Source: Isoperla grammatica (Eukaryota; Arthropoda; Insecta; Plecoptera; Perlodidae). From it: a stretch of DNA of 64,000 nucleotides. The translations under genes were made by a program, and so were the position numbers. The stretch is from assembly GCA_945910005.1 (NCBI GenBank), contig OX246746.1, forward strand, positions 36,396,326 to 36,460,325, written 5' to 3'. Position 1 is the stretch's first letter; every line of letters starts with the position of its first letter. Shown here in pieces: positions 12,912-24,939 of this stretch. A model generated the notes under the pieces. It saw only the letters and a program-made list of their open reading frames with translations. It was not told where the DNA came from and made no database searches.

Positions 12912-13872
12912 CAGTGGCGTAACTAGGAATTATTTCGGGGGGGGGGGGGGGGTTAATTAGGGAAAAGTGAGATGAGGGGACCGAAAGGGGTCTGGGGCAA
13001 AGCCCCAGCCGCCGGAGGCCATTTCGCCGAAGGCGAAATTTTTTTTAACTTTTATAATTATTTCGTGCTTTTTAGACTCAAAGAATACTACTCGAACCAC
13101 TACTCGTTTGTTTGTATTATATTGAAGTTACAGTGTTACAGTAGGTATTAATTATAGTTCTAAATAAGAATTGCATAGAAATTGTGTGTTTACTGTTTTA
13201 TGGTTGTTCAATATAATCTCAACATGAAGTGAAACATTGTGGTCACAAGTCACATACATTTAAATTTTAATTCACAGATCGTGATATTGTAATATTAGAT
13301 TTATGCATTTTTATTTATAGGCACCCTCACTTTTACTGGTTCGAGCGAAAGGTATATTAGTTGTAGATGAACACATAAATATAATTGAATTATTGAAACA
13401 AATTCTATATCTTATCTAAGTGAAGTGGTATTATAAATATAATAAAAATATTTTTTGTAGCGATTGTTATACACTGAAGTGGTTTAAGGAGCTTATGTTT
13501 TCGGGCCATGGTATTATGGGGATAACTCAGTTTCAAATTAGCTTACCCGATGGCCCCATAAAAAAAAATGCTAAAGATAGACTTTTCCCCGTTATTTGTG
13601 TATGTCTATATTCAATTTGCACTAGTGGAATTAGTATTCTGTTGCAAATTAAGGCCTAATAATAAAATTTAGATTAGATCCCTAACCGTAGCTATTTAAG
13701 GGCTTTTCAAACATATCTTTGGTTCTAAAATCGTTTCAGAGACCGATCGGTAAGAACGAATTTACGAATGAAAATAATATATATAGTATTAAGTAAAATT
13801 ATTCTCGATGTAGTTTCGGGGGGGGGGGGGGGGGTTTAAAACCCCTTAAACCCCCTCTTAGTTACGCCACTG
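12912..13872. mobile_element. Non-autonomous hAT element, 961 bp
   Basis: 14-bp perfect terminal inverted repeats CAGTGGCGTAACTA at both ends and an exact 8-bp TSD AATGTCAA (12904-12911 and 13873-13880), the hAT signature. Each end carries a G-run just inside the TIR (16 G at 12937-12952, 17 G at 13818-13834). A double-hairpin cassette lies at 12988-13045. No transposase is readable, so it must have been moved in trans. It interrupts a LINE-like repeat and is therefore younger than it. Confidence 0.93.
12988..13045. repeat. Double-hairpin GC cassette, copy 1
   Basis: Two adjacent perfect stem-loops: CTGGGGC AAA GCCCCAG, then AATTTCGCC-type arms read as ATTTCGCC GAA GGCGAAAT, followed by a T-run. 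Near-identical cassettes occur at 37738-37797 and, worn, at 23288-23345. Confidence 0.8.
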
Positions 13873-14140
13873 AATGTCAAGTATTTCCATGAGGTACCTT
13901 GTTCAGCTTCAGTCATTACTGTCTTATTAGTACTTGTTCATAGTATACACTGCATAATGATAATATGATCTTATTTGCGTTGTCTTCGTGTGTGTCTTCT
14001 TTGCGTCGTGTTACTGTGTGTACGGTCGTGGCCGATTTCTCGAAGCCATCCTAGTAATTCTACTCTATGGACAATGGAAAACTACGAAAACCATGTCAGG
14101 ATGGATGTTGTCTCGAAGGATTCACTCTCATAAGTTTAAA

Positions 14141-14866
14141 CTATTTCTAAATGTTCTTCGGTATGTTAATGTTCACGTCATGTTCTGTCAAAATTATTTT
14201 CTATAACAGCTGTCAGAGTTCGTTTTGTTGTTTCGAAAAGTCAATGCACTCAGTCGAGTCGATACACTTCCCAGTTTGATCGAAAGTCCACTAGTATTTC
14301 CTTTCAACGTCCTTGATACGAGTCCTCTTGCGATTCCCCTAATGAGGTATCGTCGAACTCTAGAACCGCGCGCGCTGTTAGCGGCAATTTTGTGGACTGC
14401 CTCTCATAAATTTCCAATTACTTCTCAGATTTCAAAGACGAAAAGTCCTCTCAATTCTGAAAAGATTAAAAAGTGCTTACGTACATCTGCTAATACATCT
14501 AACTTTATTCATATAATCTTGGTAAATTATGAGTAATGAATAATATGAACTAAATCTACGCGTATATTGACCTAATTTGTCTGCAAAAATTATCTACCTT
14601 TATTTGTTCCTATTTTAAACAAAACGGAGTCCCGACTATCTCGGAACAACCATTTAAAACTTAATTAAACTATTATTTATGTGAATATAAATGCAAACTA
14701 GTACTTCCCTTCAATTTCCCTCGTAGTAGACGTCTTATGGAACACCCCTATGTCAAAAACTGGGACCGATTCTTCCTTCTATCATGGAAATTACATTTTT
14801 AATAAGGAGCAAATTTTTACGTGACTCTTAGACCCGGTTCACACAGGTTTTTTCCCATTTTTTTAA
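14141..14866. other. Intergenic, nothing recognised
   Basis: No gene. Around 14625 the word CGGAGTCCCGACTATC resembles one end of a pogo/Tigger-type TIR (compare 36316), with no partner found. Confidence 0.3.
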
Positions 14867-14867
<1 letters not shown>

Positions 14868-14945
<78 letters not shown>

Positions 14946-14969
14946 CATTATTATTATTATTATTATTAC

Positions 14970-15014
<45 letters not shown>
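14868..15014. repeat. (ATT)n microsatellite
   Basis: About 145 bp of ATT repeat with a few C and G interruptions. Confidence 0.93.
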
Positions 15015-15018
<4 letters not shown>

Positions 15019-16132
15019 TTATTTTCATTATTGTTAGAGTTAACTTTCAGATACGAAAAATATCCGAAGATGAATTCGTCATGTCAGTTGCTTAAACTAC
15101 ACCTGCCCCCAATTTCTCCAGAATGCAACAGTGTTTATTGACATCAGTGAAGAATCAAGGTTCTAACTCTCCATGTTATAATAGTCCCGATTTGATAGCT
15201 CGAAAATTAACAGCTATTTTGAGCACAATCTACACGTTTGATAGAATCATTAAGTTTGTTTTTCTCCTTCTAGATCAATAGTCTCAGCGAACGCTTTCAT
15301 AAACTTGACTTTGAGTACATTAACTACGTGAATAGTTGATGTAAATAATACAGAGGCCTAGAATAAATTATTTAAACCCATTCAAACCAGAGATATTTTC
15401 ATTTATCCCCATTCCCCAAAAAATGTATTAGAAAGTCTTAGATTTATCGAGATTCTTATATAGCAAAATGAATTTGAACAAACAGTTCTGAAGAACATTG
15501 TTGCCTTGATAGACAATCCTAATTGCATGAATACAAGCGGCCATACATTTTGATATATAGCCAGCAAAAGGTACAAGATTAAATAATAAAGTGAAGTTTC
15601 AAACCAATTCATGGATTAAGAAACCAACAACACATATATTTTTTAAACATTTGAAATGTTAACTTCCACCAAAACCAATAGACCACAATCTAAGTTTTTG
15701 TTACGACAGAGGAAACCTTAGGGAACATTTTTCAGTCCGAATAGCGGCCAAGTTCGTTGATTACAGAATGTCTCGCGCCAGGTAACGATTAGTCTTAGTA
15801 TAGGCCTACTGGTGGACGCTGGACAGTCACCCTCGGCGCAGTCAGAGCTCTGAACATGCAGAAGAAAACGAGTAAATCCACGATAGATAAAACGATAAGA
15901 AAAGAGCGACAATCGATGTCAGTGGTGATTTATAAGTACGGAGTAATGTTAATGGCATTTAGTTGCCAAGTTGACATTGAGCCACCATATGAAACCACAC
16001 ATATAGCTGTAGCGGTATTTTCTGTGGCATACCAGATATGTTCTCTTCTTTCTTTCCATCTTCGCAACAAAATTATAAAATCCAAGGATATTGTTTGTAT
16101 AGCTGTCATTTTTATACATATCAAAATATCTG
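15015..16132. other. Intergenic, nothing recognised
   Basis: No recognised gene. A more GC-rich patch at 15710-15850 shows no identifiable domain. Confidence 0.3.
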
Positions 16133-16133
16133 A

Positions 16134-16390
<257 letters not shown>

Positions 16391-16659
16391 AAAAAAAATA
16401 AAAAAAAAAAAATAAATAATAAAATAAACACATAAACAAATAAATAAATAAATAAATTAAAAATAATAAAATCAACACATAATTAATAAATAAATAATAA
16501 ATATATAAATTACAATATAAAATACATTGTGTACTTTGGCCTACTATCTACCCACTCAGTTACAGGTTACCATTTATTATCTTCTTCGTTGATATGACGG
16601 TTCCAAAGGCACCGTTTTCAAATAATATGCCAGTATTTTTTTTTTAGTTTTTTTTTAGT

Positions 16660-16800
16660 TAGTTTTAACATAGCCTACATTGATAAGTCAATCTCTAAAG
16701 GTAAAAAACCTTAGCTCGAACCGCATATCGAACCCTGGACCTTATTGCATTGGAAGCAGTGGAAACCCACAAGAGCCACAAACACCAATTTTAATTATAG
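16660..16800 (-). mobile_element. Degenerate tRNA-like SINE (same family as 18.74 kb)
   Basis: The minus strand reads GTGGCTCTTG, then CACTGCTTCCAATGCA, then AGGTCCAGGGTTCGA, matching in order the SINE at 18738-18835. The boundaries are approximate. Confidence 0.5.
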
Positions 16801-16925
16801 GCTTATTCAAATTTTATTGTAATAAACTGTTTTAATTTTTCATGTTGACGAAATTATTTGTATAGATTTTACTTGTTTGCTGTTCCACTAGACACTGATG
16901 ACCTAGCTGATTATGCCACATGCAT

Positions 16926-17043
16926 AATAATAATACAAATAATAATAATAATTTTTTTTTTTTTTCTTTTTTTCCCTTTATTATAAGAACTTAGTTAATT
17001 TACATTCGATACAATCCCACAAAGCTACACACGTAGCTTGTCT

Positions 17044-17093
<50 letters not shown>

Positions 17094-17095
17094 TA
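16926..17095. repeat. A/T simple-sequence block with (TAA)n
   Basis: Short ATA and poly-T tracts, then a unique-looking piece (16982-17043) with TTCGATACAATCCCAC and GCTACACACGTAGC, then (TAA)n at 17045-17092. The unique piece may be the 3' end of another LINE, whose (TAA)n tail became the landing site of the LINE at 17097. Confidence 0.45.
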
Positions 17096-17099
17096 TAAT

Positions 17100-17601
17100 T
17101 TTGGCCAAACATGAGTATATAGAGCGACATAACCGGGTTTGTGCACGTCTGCACTGGGATATATGTCGTTTCTATAATATAGATGTTTGTACTAATTGGT
17201 ACGAGCATCATCCAATAAGTACAATACATCAAGGCTCAATAACATTACTCTGGGATAGTCAAGTCTACACAGATCGATATATTCAGCATAATAAGCCAGA
17301 CATAATTATTAAAGATCATGAGAATAGACAATGTATTATGGTGGATGTAGCGGTGCCCTCTGACAATAACATCACAACTAAGGAGACGCAAAAGAAAACC
17401 AAATACAAAGACTTACAAATTGAAACCCAGAGAATGTGGGGGATGCGGACAAAGGTAATCCCGATCATAATTGGAGCGACAGGTGCCATCAGCAAAACAT
17501 TTCAAAATTATTTAGAAGATATACCAGGACAACATAACACAAGGGAACTACAGAAGACAGCCATTCTGGGTACTGCTCGCATTTTGAGAAAGGTTCTATA
17601 A
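17100..17601 (+). pseudogene. LINE ORF2 C-terminal fragment
   Basis: An open frame of about 167 codons from the truncation junction to a genuine stop. The apparent isoleucine run before it is only the translated TAA microsatellite. KPDIII, the acidic residue in VDVAVP and the downstream lysines fit a restriction-like endonuclease fold (inference from motif spacing). There is no start codon or promoter of its own, so it is non-functional alone. The intact frame implies a fairly recent insertion. Confidence 0.85.
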
Positions 17602-17669
17602 TATTTTGATATCAGTTTTTATATTGAAGTCTTTATGTTATGTTTATATAATTGTTTTATGTAGAATTT

Positions 17670-17759
17670 ATGACATTGCGTGGTCCTGCGATGCGGTGCG
17701 GGTGTTTTGGGTTGGCCCGGGTTCGTACCGCGTCGCACCGCAGGGCCACGCGGTGTCAT
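17670..17759 (+). repeat. 90-nt GC-rich hairpin in LINE 3'UTR
   Basis: The ends ATGACA...TGTCAT pair, and about 30 further positions pair with arms GCGTGG.CCTGCG and CGCAGGGCCACGC. Most arm differences are T versus C (G-U wobble in RNA), with one A-C mismatch. The apex contains TTGGCCCGGG. Confidence 0.8.
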
Positions 17760-17884
17760 GAATTCAACTATATTTGATTTATGTGTAATATAATAATCTT
17801 TGTGATATGTAAAATCTTTTTAAAATGTAATTATCTTTGTAATGTGTAAAATCTTTGTAATGTCATATTTTGTAATGTGTGGTT

Positions 17885-17921
17885 GCAGCACCTAAGAGGT
17901 GAGGATCACCTTTGGTGCTGT
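17885..17921 (+). repeat. Second stem-loop in LINE 3'UTR
   Basis: GCAGCACC pairs with GGTGCTGT (8 bp, one G-U), enclosing AGGTGA paired with TCACCT around a GGA loop. It lies about 45 nt before the (TAA)n tail, where LINE RNAs commonly carry the structure read by their own reverse transcriptase. Confidence 0.75.
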
Positions 17922-17987
17922 AGACTAATAATGTACCTGCCATCTGGTGATGTGATAAATAAAGATAATAATAATAGTAAAAATAAT

Positions 17988-18054
<67 letters not shown>

Positions 18055-18085
18055 TATAGATTTGTATACACACAACACTTTAATT

Positions 18086-18097
18086 ATATTATTATTA

Positions 18098-18132
<35 letters not shown>
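18086..18132. repeat. (ATT)n microsatellite
   Basis: ATT repeat of about 45 bp ending in a T-run. Confidence 0.9.
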
Positions 18133-18737
18133 TTTTTTACATGTTCTAGCTACTATGTTTCCGTTTTAATTAACAATACTTTAAGTTGCTGCTGTAGGTT
18201 CTAGGATCTACATGCAAATAGATCTGGTTTCCTAGACTTTGCCGTCTCATTGAAAATAAAACGTGTCAAATAAATTCTTTTTTATTGAGAAAGTGTCGTA
18301 ACAGACATGTGTCTGTAGTGCGCACTATTGATACCGATATGTGTCAGTCGCGATGCGTTTCCAGCATTGTGAACGATTACTTTACGCTTGTCATACTACA
18401 TTATGTCGGCTTCAGATACTCTTTGGGAACGTAAGATGTGCCTTTTTGACAATTTCCTAGTATGTTTCAAGTTACATCACAGCAAATTGAAGTCTATTCC
18501 ACTCCTCAAATTTAACTACATGTGTCCATCCCTTGATTTGATTAATATCGATTTACCTGTCATACGACAAACACGTGATAGGCCTACGTGAAACGTAAGC
18601 TGACAGAAAACTACGATTCACTAATATTCGATTATTCTACACAAATATGCGCACAAAGTGCTGACTCGGGTTAAGTAATATCTTGCTTGAGTCTTGACTC
18701 GTGAGAACGCTACACAATATTGAAAAAGTTATTAATT

Positions 18738-18835
18738 TCAGGTGGCTCGTTGGTCCAGTGGTTAGCATCCCTGCTTCCAATGCAGATGGTCCCGGGCTCA
18801 AATCCCGCTTCAGGCAGAAGTTTTTTAACTTCTAA
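18738..18835 (+). mobile_element. tRNA-like SINE head
   Basis: GGTGGCTCGT then TGGTCCAGTGG (A box), GCTTCCAATGC (anticodon arm and loop), GGGCTCAAATCCC (B box) and TTCAGGCA. The terminal arms do not form a convincing acceptor stem and the sequence runs on without a tRNA 3' end, so I call a SINE rather than a tRNA gene. A worn minus-strand relative sits at 16.66-16.80 kb. Confidence 0.65.
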
Positions 18836-21800
18836 TATGGATTCAATTCTATCACTTCTTGTCTTAGGAATAAGTAAACGGTGACTTTGGAGCCGTCCTA
18901 GCAACGAAGCACTCAATAAATTCAAAGTTGTTCTGAATCGGCCTTGTTGATTCTGGCATTTGTCCGCAGGTGTTCGCACTGTCCAATCACTGATTCATAT
19001 GTTTCGTATTTGAAATATCGATCTTTGATTGGTTATCGCTCACTCGTCGATGGTGTTCGAAGCCTGCAGGGTTGGTTTAGTCACTTTTTTAAATTAAAGT
19101 CCCCCACTGCAAATCAGTTTAGTTACTGAGTGGGTAGACTCTAAATGCGAATTTATTTATTTTATTTATTTTATCAAATATGTGGTTTCGTAATGTTGAA
19201 CAAAAACTGGATTTCAAAAGTTACACATATTTTAACCTTAATGGTTGTTGTTTTTCGTATCATTGATTATTTAGGCTAATTAATTCGCAAAATAACACAC
19301 ATTAATTATTTAATTAATTCGAAATATAGTTATTTCAACGAGTAACATATTTTAAACTTTTTTTTAATGTAGGCCTATAGTTAATAATTTTTATGAAACC
19401 ACATAGTGCGTAGTAATAACTTCTTAATATTGTGTCGCGTTCTCAAGATGTTACAACACGCGGTCTTAGCACAGATTACTGAATCTCGTAGCAGAGGGTC
19501 AGTCCCAGTATTGAAACCGTGCGAAGTTGCTGTTTGTCAGTCACATCTCTAAGAATATAGCAGAATTTAGTAGAACGTGTAAAATTCTTGAGAAAAATCT
19601 AATTTCAAGTGGTTTAAATGCTGGTACTATAATTACGTAAAGAAGTATTACGGATTCGCCGTTCTAGTGTCAATAAATGTAAATTTATTTTTCCATTGAT
19701 TCCGTGTGCCCTTACATGTAGGTTGCGAACTAAGTGTGATGCATGCACAAACCAGTTTGAGAATAAGGTAAGGTGACAATATTGTTGGTATGTGGTACTA
19801 ATAATAATTGGTGCTCTCACGACATTTATTAAACACTCCACAATTTGCGTATATTTGCCATCTGTTTGCATAGATACATGATACCATTTGGTTACCTTGC
19901 GACATAGAAGCGTAGTTTTGTAAGTAGGCATACTTTCGAAGTTATTACACCCATTTCTGATGTAGGTCTTCACATTCTACAGAATTGAAACCTAATGAAA
20001 CAATTATTAGAATGTCACGTTTTGTTTTTGATTTTTTTTTTCCCAAAGAGTCTCGGCGCTGTGTAGATAGTGGTGCCACGATGCGGAGACTTGTAGAAAC
20101 TAGCGACACCGAAACTATCTGGTGCTTCGCTCTTGTGGGGTCACAAGACAATGATACGGTGGCTAACATGGCAAACGGCCAGAGTTAAAATACATTGCGT
20201 CATGACTATCGATTTGTATTGCGCACGGCGCCGTTCGTTCTCTATATTAACGTCACGTAATGGCCCATCAGCTGTGTTCAACAAGGGATGATAATAGGGA
20301 AGTCACGTTTTATAAACTTAAGATGCTTGAACAGCTCTTTCAACCAAATTAATTCTGAGAAACGTAGTCCCTTAGCTTCAAGCTTTTAATATGATATTCC
20401 AGGCATGCTAGAAGAACACGTGACAAATCAATTTTTTACACGTTTCTCTGTCTTGATACGAAAATAAACCCTGTTTTGTGCAACTTTTAGGGCGTAGCTC
20501 CTAACCGTTCGCTGGCCCAGCACACAAAGGCCGGGCTTATCCAGTGGAAAGGAAGGCGAAAATTGTGGCTAACGTTGTGTGTGTGGCACTCATTTTCAAC
20601 ATGCAATCTTCTGACAGCTTTGGAGAATATTACTGGTACAATAAGGGAATATACAATTATTTTTTTATCAAATGTGTGAGGGATTGGGTGAATACTGCAA
20701 GGCTGCATCATGATTTTGATTAGGGTAGGTACTAGATACCATGCAGATTGATGAAGATAGTTCTTTTTATGAATTGACGAGCAGCTTGGGGGACCAATCC
20801 CAGCTCACAAAACCCACTGTACTGTCCCACCGGACAATAACCTCTGCATGGGAGGGAAGCTTTCCACTTGTTTTAAAACGCAGAAACTTACTTGAACTGA
20901 CATAATAAACAAGATTCGTGTCGACTTTTTGCCTGTCCATCATATTCATACATACATAATTGCTTGTGAAGTTGATTAGTTGACACAGCTCACATTCTTA
21001 TACTCAAGTCGTATTGGCTACAAGTCAAAAACAGTTCTTCGTACAATACCTAGGCCCTACACACATATTGTCATGCCCTCTACGATATTTGATGGGACAC
21101 ACCTACAGATACCATTGACAAGAATGAAACATTATGACTGCCATGCACTAATTAATAACAACTCATATAATATTAACTTACATGTATTCTTTCAGAGAGA
21201 TTACACCATACCACAGAGCGTACATTTTGAGGTTATGTTATGTAATAATTTGCCGACACAAAACAAGCACTAGAGTCTGTTCTGGTTGTCGCACTTGCAG
21301 TTATTTTAGAGCTAGGTTACTCACTCGTCTGAAAATAGCTTTCTTTCACAAAATTGTACACTGAACTAATCAAAAGCACCCACCGGTTGCGGTTACATTA
21401 ATTCTACCCGTTAAGAGAATGTTAATCAAATAGACTCATTATCTCGACACTTTTATCAATATAATAACAGATATGATTATGAACAGGTAAATAAATTTAA
21501 CAATAGCGATAACAGGTGTATTAATCTATTTGCACTATTACCATTCAACACACTATCACATTAAGATCCTTTTTGTACCTATGTAAAACGAGATGTATTC
21601 ACTCAATTATTGCAATAAATGTGAAGGTAACCAACTAAGCAATTTAAAAGGGAGCAATTTCTTACAGTGGGTTGTGTTTATATTGGAAACGAAAGATTCG
21701 TCGTCCCGGCTGACATTCTACTGTTCCTGAGTGCGAGTGGCTTGTATTGATCTTACGGTGCAGTGCGAGTCGATTTGTTGGATGCAACCCAGTTTTAACA

Positions 21801-22250
21801 CATGGGCTGGAAGGGCGCGTAAGACAAAGCTACATTCCTTCTTTGCTCTACTCTGGTACATTTACTGAAGGAAATAGGTGTGTTATGACATCACAAGCAT
21901 TTCGAACCTCGAGCAGAATTTTAGCTGAGCTGTTTAAGGCTGTTCCAGTTATTTTTTTAATTTAAAACATACCATACAAAGGAACGTGGGAAGGCGTGAA
22001 GAAACAAATTAAGGACAATTTTATTTTTTTTATTTTATTTGTCGGTGTAAATTTCTGCTTAATTTTATGTAACCATTTTGTAAATTGTTCATCAAAAAGT
22101 CGTAAAATAATTATTTTGTTCAAATAGAAGGTTTTTATTTATCAGGCCCTTCCTTATAGTTACCAAAAATTTGACTTAATCCTATAGTGTTTAACTAATA
22201 AATATTTTGCAGTTTTCTTTATCAGCACTTAGCGCATTGTAATATTCATG
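18836..22250. other. Intergenic, nothing recognised
   Basis: More than 3 kb with no recognised gene, RNA or complete element. Open frames around 19.6-20.2 and 20.98-21.36 kb overlap on opposite strands and show no family motif. Confidence 0.35.
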
Positions 22251-22601
22251 TGTTAGTAATGTAAGTGGCCATGATTTTTGACTATCGGATCTCGTAATAC
22301 AGCTCATTCTTAGTTTTGTCGGCGTTTTTCTGACAAATCCTTAAACTTAAAATCTTTAAACAAAATTTCCTTGGAATATTGTTTTTCTACAGATTGGAAC
22401 ATACAACTTTTAGGCAATGAACGCTGTTTACAGGAAATAGTTTACCTAGGTGCACACTGGTATAATGAACAAATTGTGCCTCAGAGAGCAGGGTGGTGTT
22501 CATAACAATTGACCAATTAATTTTTTATAACACGGAAATATAAAAAAATAAAATAAAAATTACTATATAATATTGTTAGTAATCTAAGTGGCCATGATTT
22601 A
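22251..22601 (+). repeat. 27-bp direct repeat pair
   Basis: TGTTAGTAAT(G/C)TAAGTGG followed by CCATGATTT occurs near 22252 and again near 22574, about 323 bp apart with one difference. The DNA between them has no recognised content. Confidence 0.6.
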
Positions 22602-23287
22602 ATTTAATTTAAATTAAATAATATTGAAAAATTATTTAAAAAAACCTGGATTTGATTACAGGTATGGTTGAGCTACAATTTGTAACAAAGGTATTATCTA
22701 CTTTAACCTCTAACAATTTCAGGTCATACTGTTGGATAGTCTCGGAAATAAATGTTTCTAAACGTAGGCAAATTTACATGTTAAATGGCCATGTCACAGA
22801 TAAGGGATGCTGTGGCCACGTATTTATAAGTTGTCTGAAGAGTAAATGAGTGAATCTCAAAATATAAAGTATAATACAATGTAACAAATATACGAAAAAA
22901 ATACACATTTTGGACAATGCATACTCAATATTACATTTTACAGTCACGTTACGGAAAACTATTATCACAGATAACGGATTATTATTATTAGGGAGCATGG
23001 TGAATGCGTGAACTGTGAGGGTTCACTTTTCTTGCAGTGCTTTACCATATCTTTGTTTTATTTTCAAGTTTGGAAATAAAAATATCTTCAACAAATTTGT
23101 GTTTATGAATGTTTTCGTGAAACTGTACAAATTGTTGTTTTATAACGGCGTACGACAAAAAAAATCGTTTACAAAAACTATTGTTTTTTGTGTTTTTTTT
23201 ATAAACGTAGCCTTATCATAAAGGTTGTGTGCAAAAGATTCGAGTTTTCACACTTTCACACTTTTATCTTGATACCAAACATGCAGG

Positions 23288-23345
23288 GGTCTGGGGCGAA
23301 AGCCTCAGCCGCCAGCGCGGGCTTTTTGGCCAAAGCGAATTTTTT
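23288..23345. repeat. Double-hairpin GC cassette, worn copy
   Basis: GGTCTGGGGCGAAAGCCTCAGCCGCC followed by an AAGCGAATTTTTTTT end. It matches the cassette inside the hAT elements at 12.9 and 37.7 kb, with decayed second-stem pairing. Confidence 0.6.
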
Positions 23346-23354
23346 TTACTTCAC

Positions 23355-23392
23355 TAGGAAAACGCTCTGTGTGACTCATTGATAAGCGAGCA
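23355..23392 (+). repeat. Dispersed repeat fragment, copy 3
   Basis: GGAAAACGCTCTGTGTGACTC, then TTGATAAGCGAGCATG; the third copy of the fragment at 2376 and 7403. It lies directly after the worn double-hairpin cassette, so the two may belong to one element. Confidence 0.6.
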
Positions 23393-23863
23393 TGTCTAAT
23401 GTCCATGAGGAACGAAAACGAACATTCTGCCGAAACGTTTTCAAAGCTGCCGCTATTTGCATGCTTCAACAATCAACCGTACTACATGGGTACATTCTGA
23501 AACCTCCTGTAAATGATAGGGTTCCAGCATCAGCTGGCACGTCCCAGCGTCACATTTTGTCAAGTGTTTCGGAACGCCTACAAGCGAAAAGATGGAGGAA
23601 ATTTGCGCGCTAAAAATTTGTAATGAAATTAAAAAACAATAATCCAATCGTTTCCCAATAATAACAAAAACGACATGAAAGATAATAAAATCCTGCAACG
23701 CGTGGTATAAATAACGGTTAAATTATATAATTCCTGACAATTTGATGAGCTTTTAAATTATTGAATTTTGAAAACGCCGCCATGATTTGTGAATGCTGGC
23801 AGATGCCCTCGCTCGAACCGGCTGGCGTTTTCATGATGCTGAATTCGCTGAATTATGCTGGCG

Positions 23864-24243
23864 CAGGAGGTTACGGAACGCTCAGCTTATGATATTCAGG
23901 AGGTTACGGAACGCTCAGCTTATGATATTCAGGAGGTTACGGAACGCTCAGCTTATGATATTCAGGAGGTTACGGAACGCTCAGCTTATGATATTCAGGA
24001 GGTTACGGAACGCTCAGCTTATGATATTCAGGAGGTTACGGAACGCTCAGCTTATGATATTCAGGAGGTTACGGAACGCTCAGCTTATGATATTCAGGAG
24101 GTTACGGAACGCTCAGCTTATGATATTCAGGAGGTTACGGAACGCTCAGCTTATGATATTCAGGAGGTTACGGAACGCTCAGCTTATGATATTCAGGAGG
24201 TTACGGAACGCTCAGCTTATGATATTCAGGAGGTTACGGAACG
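23864..24243 (+). repeat. 33-bp tandem repeat, 11 identical copies plus a partial
   Basis: Starts CAGGAGGTTACGGAACGCTC, with a 33-bp period from 23864 to 24226, then 17 bp of a twelfth copy. Copies look identical, so the expansion is recent. Because 33 is a multiple of three, two forward frames stay open throughout (RRLRNAQLMIF and EVTERSAYDIQ), giving chance open frames of 187 and 154 codons. All reverse frames are closed. I see no evidence that either is translated. No spacers separate the units, so it is not a CRISPR array. Confidence 0.95.
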
Positions 24244-24506
24244 GCCTCAGCAGGCCCATCTTACCCATTGGGCCAACGAGGCCAATGCCTCGTGCTACCG
24301 ATCAGAAGGGGCCCCCTAATTTCACGGTATTTTTTAAAAAGTATGAACTTGTCTGAAAAGTTTTGTGGCAAGTGCCATTAGGGTCAGTTCTCTCACTCAG
24401 CCCCTGTGAATGGATTGTACACGAGGCAGGTTGAAGGGGTGGTCTTGTGCAGTTTTACAGTTATGCAGGCAATGACGATATAAAAATGTAACTTCAGAAA
24501 ATTTTG

Positions 24507-24585
24507 AAACTCAGTTGGATGTGTTTTTAACAGTGACAGAAAAAACAAAAAACAAAACAAAAAAAAAACACATCCAACTGAGTTT
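24507..24585. repeat. Perfect 22-bp inverted repeat (hairpin)
   Basis: Arm 24507-24528 (core CTCAGTTGGATGTG) is exactly complementary to 24564-24585 across a 35-nt A-rich loop. AACAGTGACAG occurs beside it twice (24529, 24593) and again at about 24782, suggesting remains of a terminal-repeat element. Confidence 0.8.
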
Positions 24586-24939
24586 TTTTTTTAACAGTGA
24601 CAGAGGAGGAGAAGTCAGACGAAATGCAGTCTACAACCTCCCCACTCCCTTTTCCTCCCCCTTCCTACTTGCCCCTTTCCTCCAAACAGCCCCCTATTTC
24701 ATCTTCATATATCACCCACTCATTGTCTCGATTAGCCTCGTTGCAAAAATATGAGACGTTAAGCCCAAATATCAATCAATTAACAGTGACAGTAAAATGT
24801 GTTTGGGGGGGGGGGGGCCCTCGAGGGACCCCCTAAACACAATTTGGCCTCAGGCCCCCAAATATACTAAGACGGCCCTGGGCCTCAGCACAGAAATGGC
24901 ATATTCAGCTAGTTTCGGAATGTACCCATAATATGCCGG

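Larger units (their letters stand above)
12836..14140 (-). mobile_element. LINE/SINE-like 3' end, copy 2, split by a hAT insertion
   Basis: The same element as 12313-12580. The left part (12836-12911) carries CTCGGTCAAAACCGG and CATGTTATACGGACA. The right part (13873-14140) resumes with GTATTTCCATGAGG, then GTACGGTCGTGGCCGATTT and GAAAACTACGAAAACCATG. Removing the 961-bp hAT plus one TSD copy restores collinearity with copy 1. Confidence 0.7.
17097..18058 (+). mobile_element. 5'-truncated LINE with C-terminal endonuclease-like domain
   Basis: The 3' end of a non-LTR retrotransposon: coding remnant 17100-17601, 3'UTR 17602-17950, then a (TAA)n tail to 18055. The protein shows NRVCARLHWDIC, then WYEHHP, then a PD-(D/E)xK-like core (KPDIII..., MVDVAVPSD, K), then IIIGATGAISK and LQKTAILGTARILRKVL at the stop. 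I recall this ending as very common at the C-terminus of invertebrate LINE ORF2 proteins. The reverse transcriptase proper is missing because of 5' truncation. Two strong hairpins lie in the 3'UTR (listed separately). The upstream (TAA)n suggests insertion into an older element's tail. The clade is not assigned. Confidence 0.88.

Noticed and set aside
18738..18835. Genuine tRNA gene
   Set aside because: A and B boxes are present but the acceptor stem does not pair, and a related copy continues as a repeat; called a SINE.
23864..24243. Possible CRISPR array (33-bp repeats)
   Set aside because: Units abut without spacers and the genome is animal; a plain tandem repeat.
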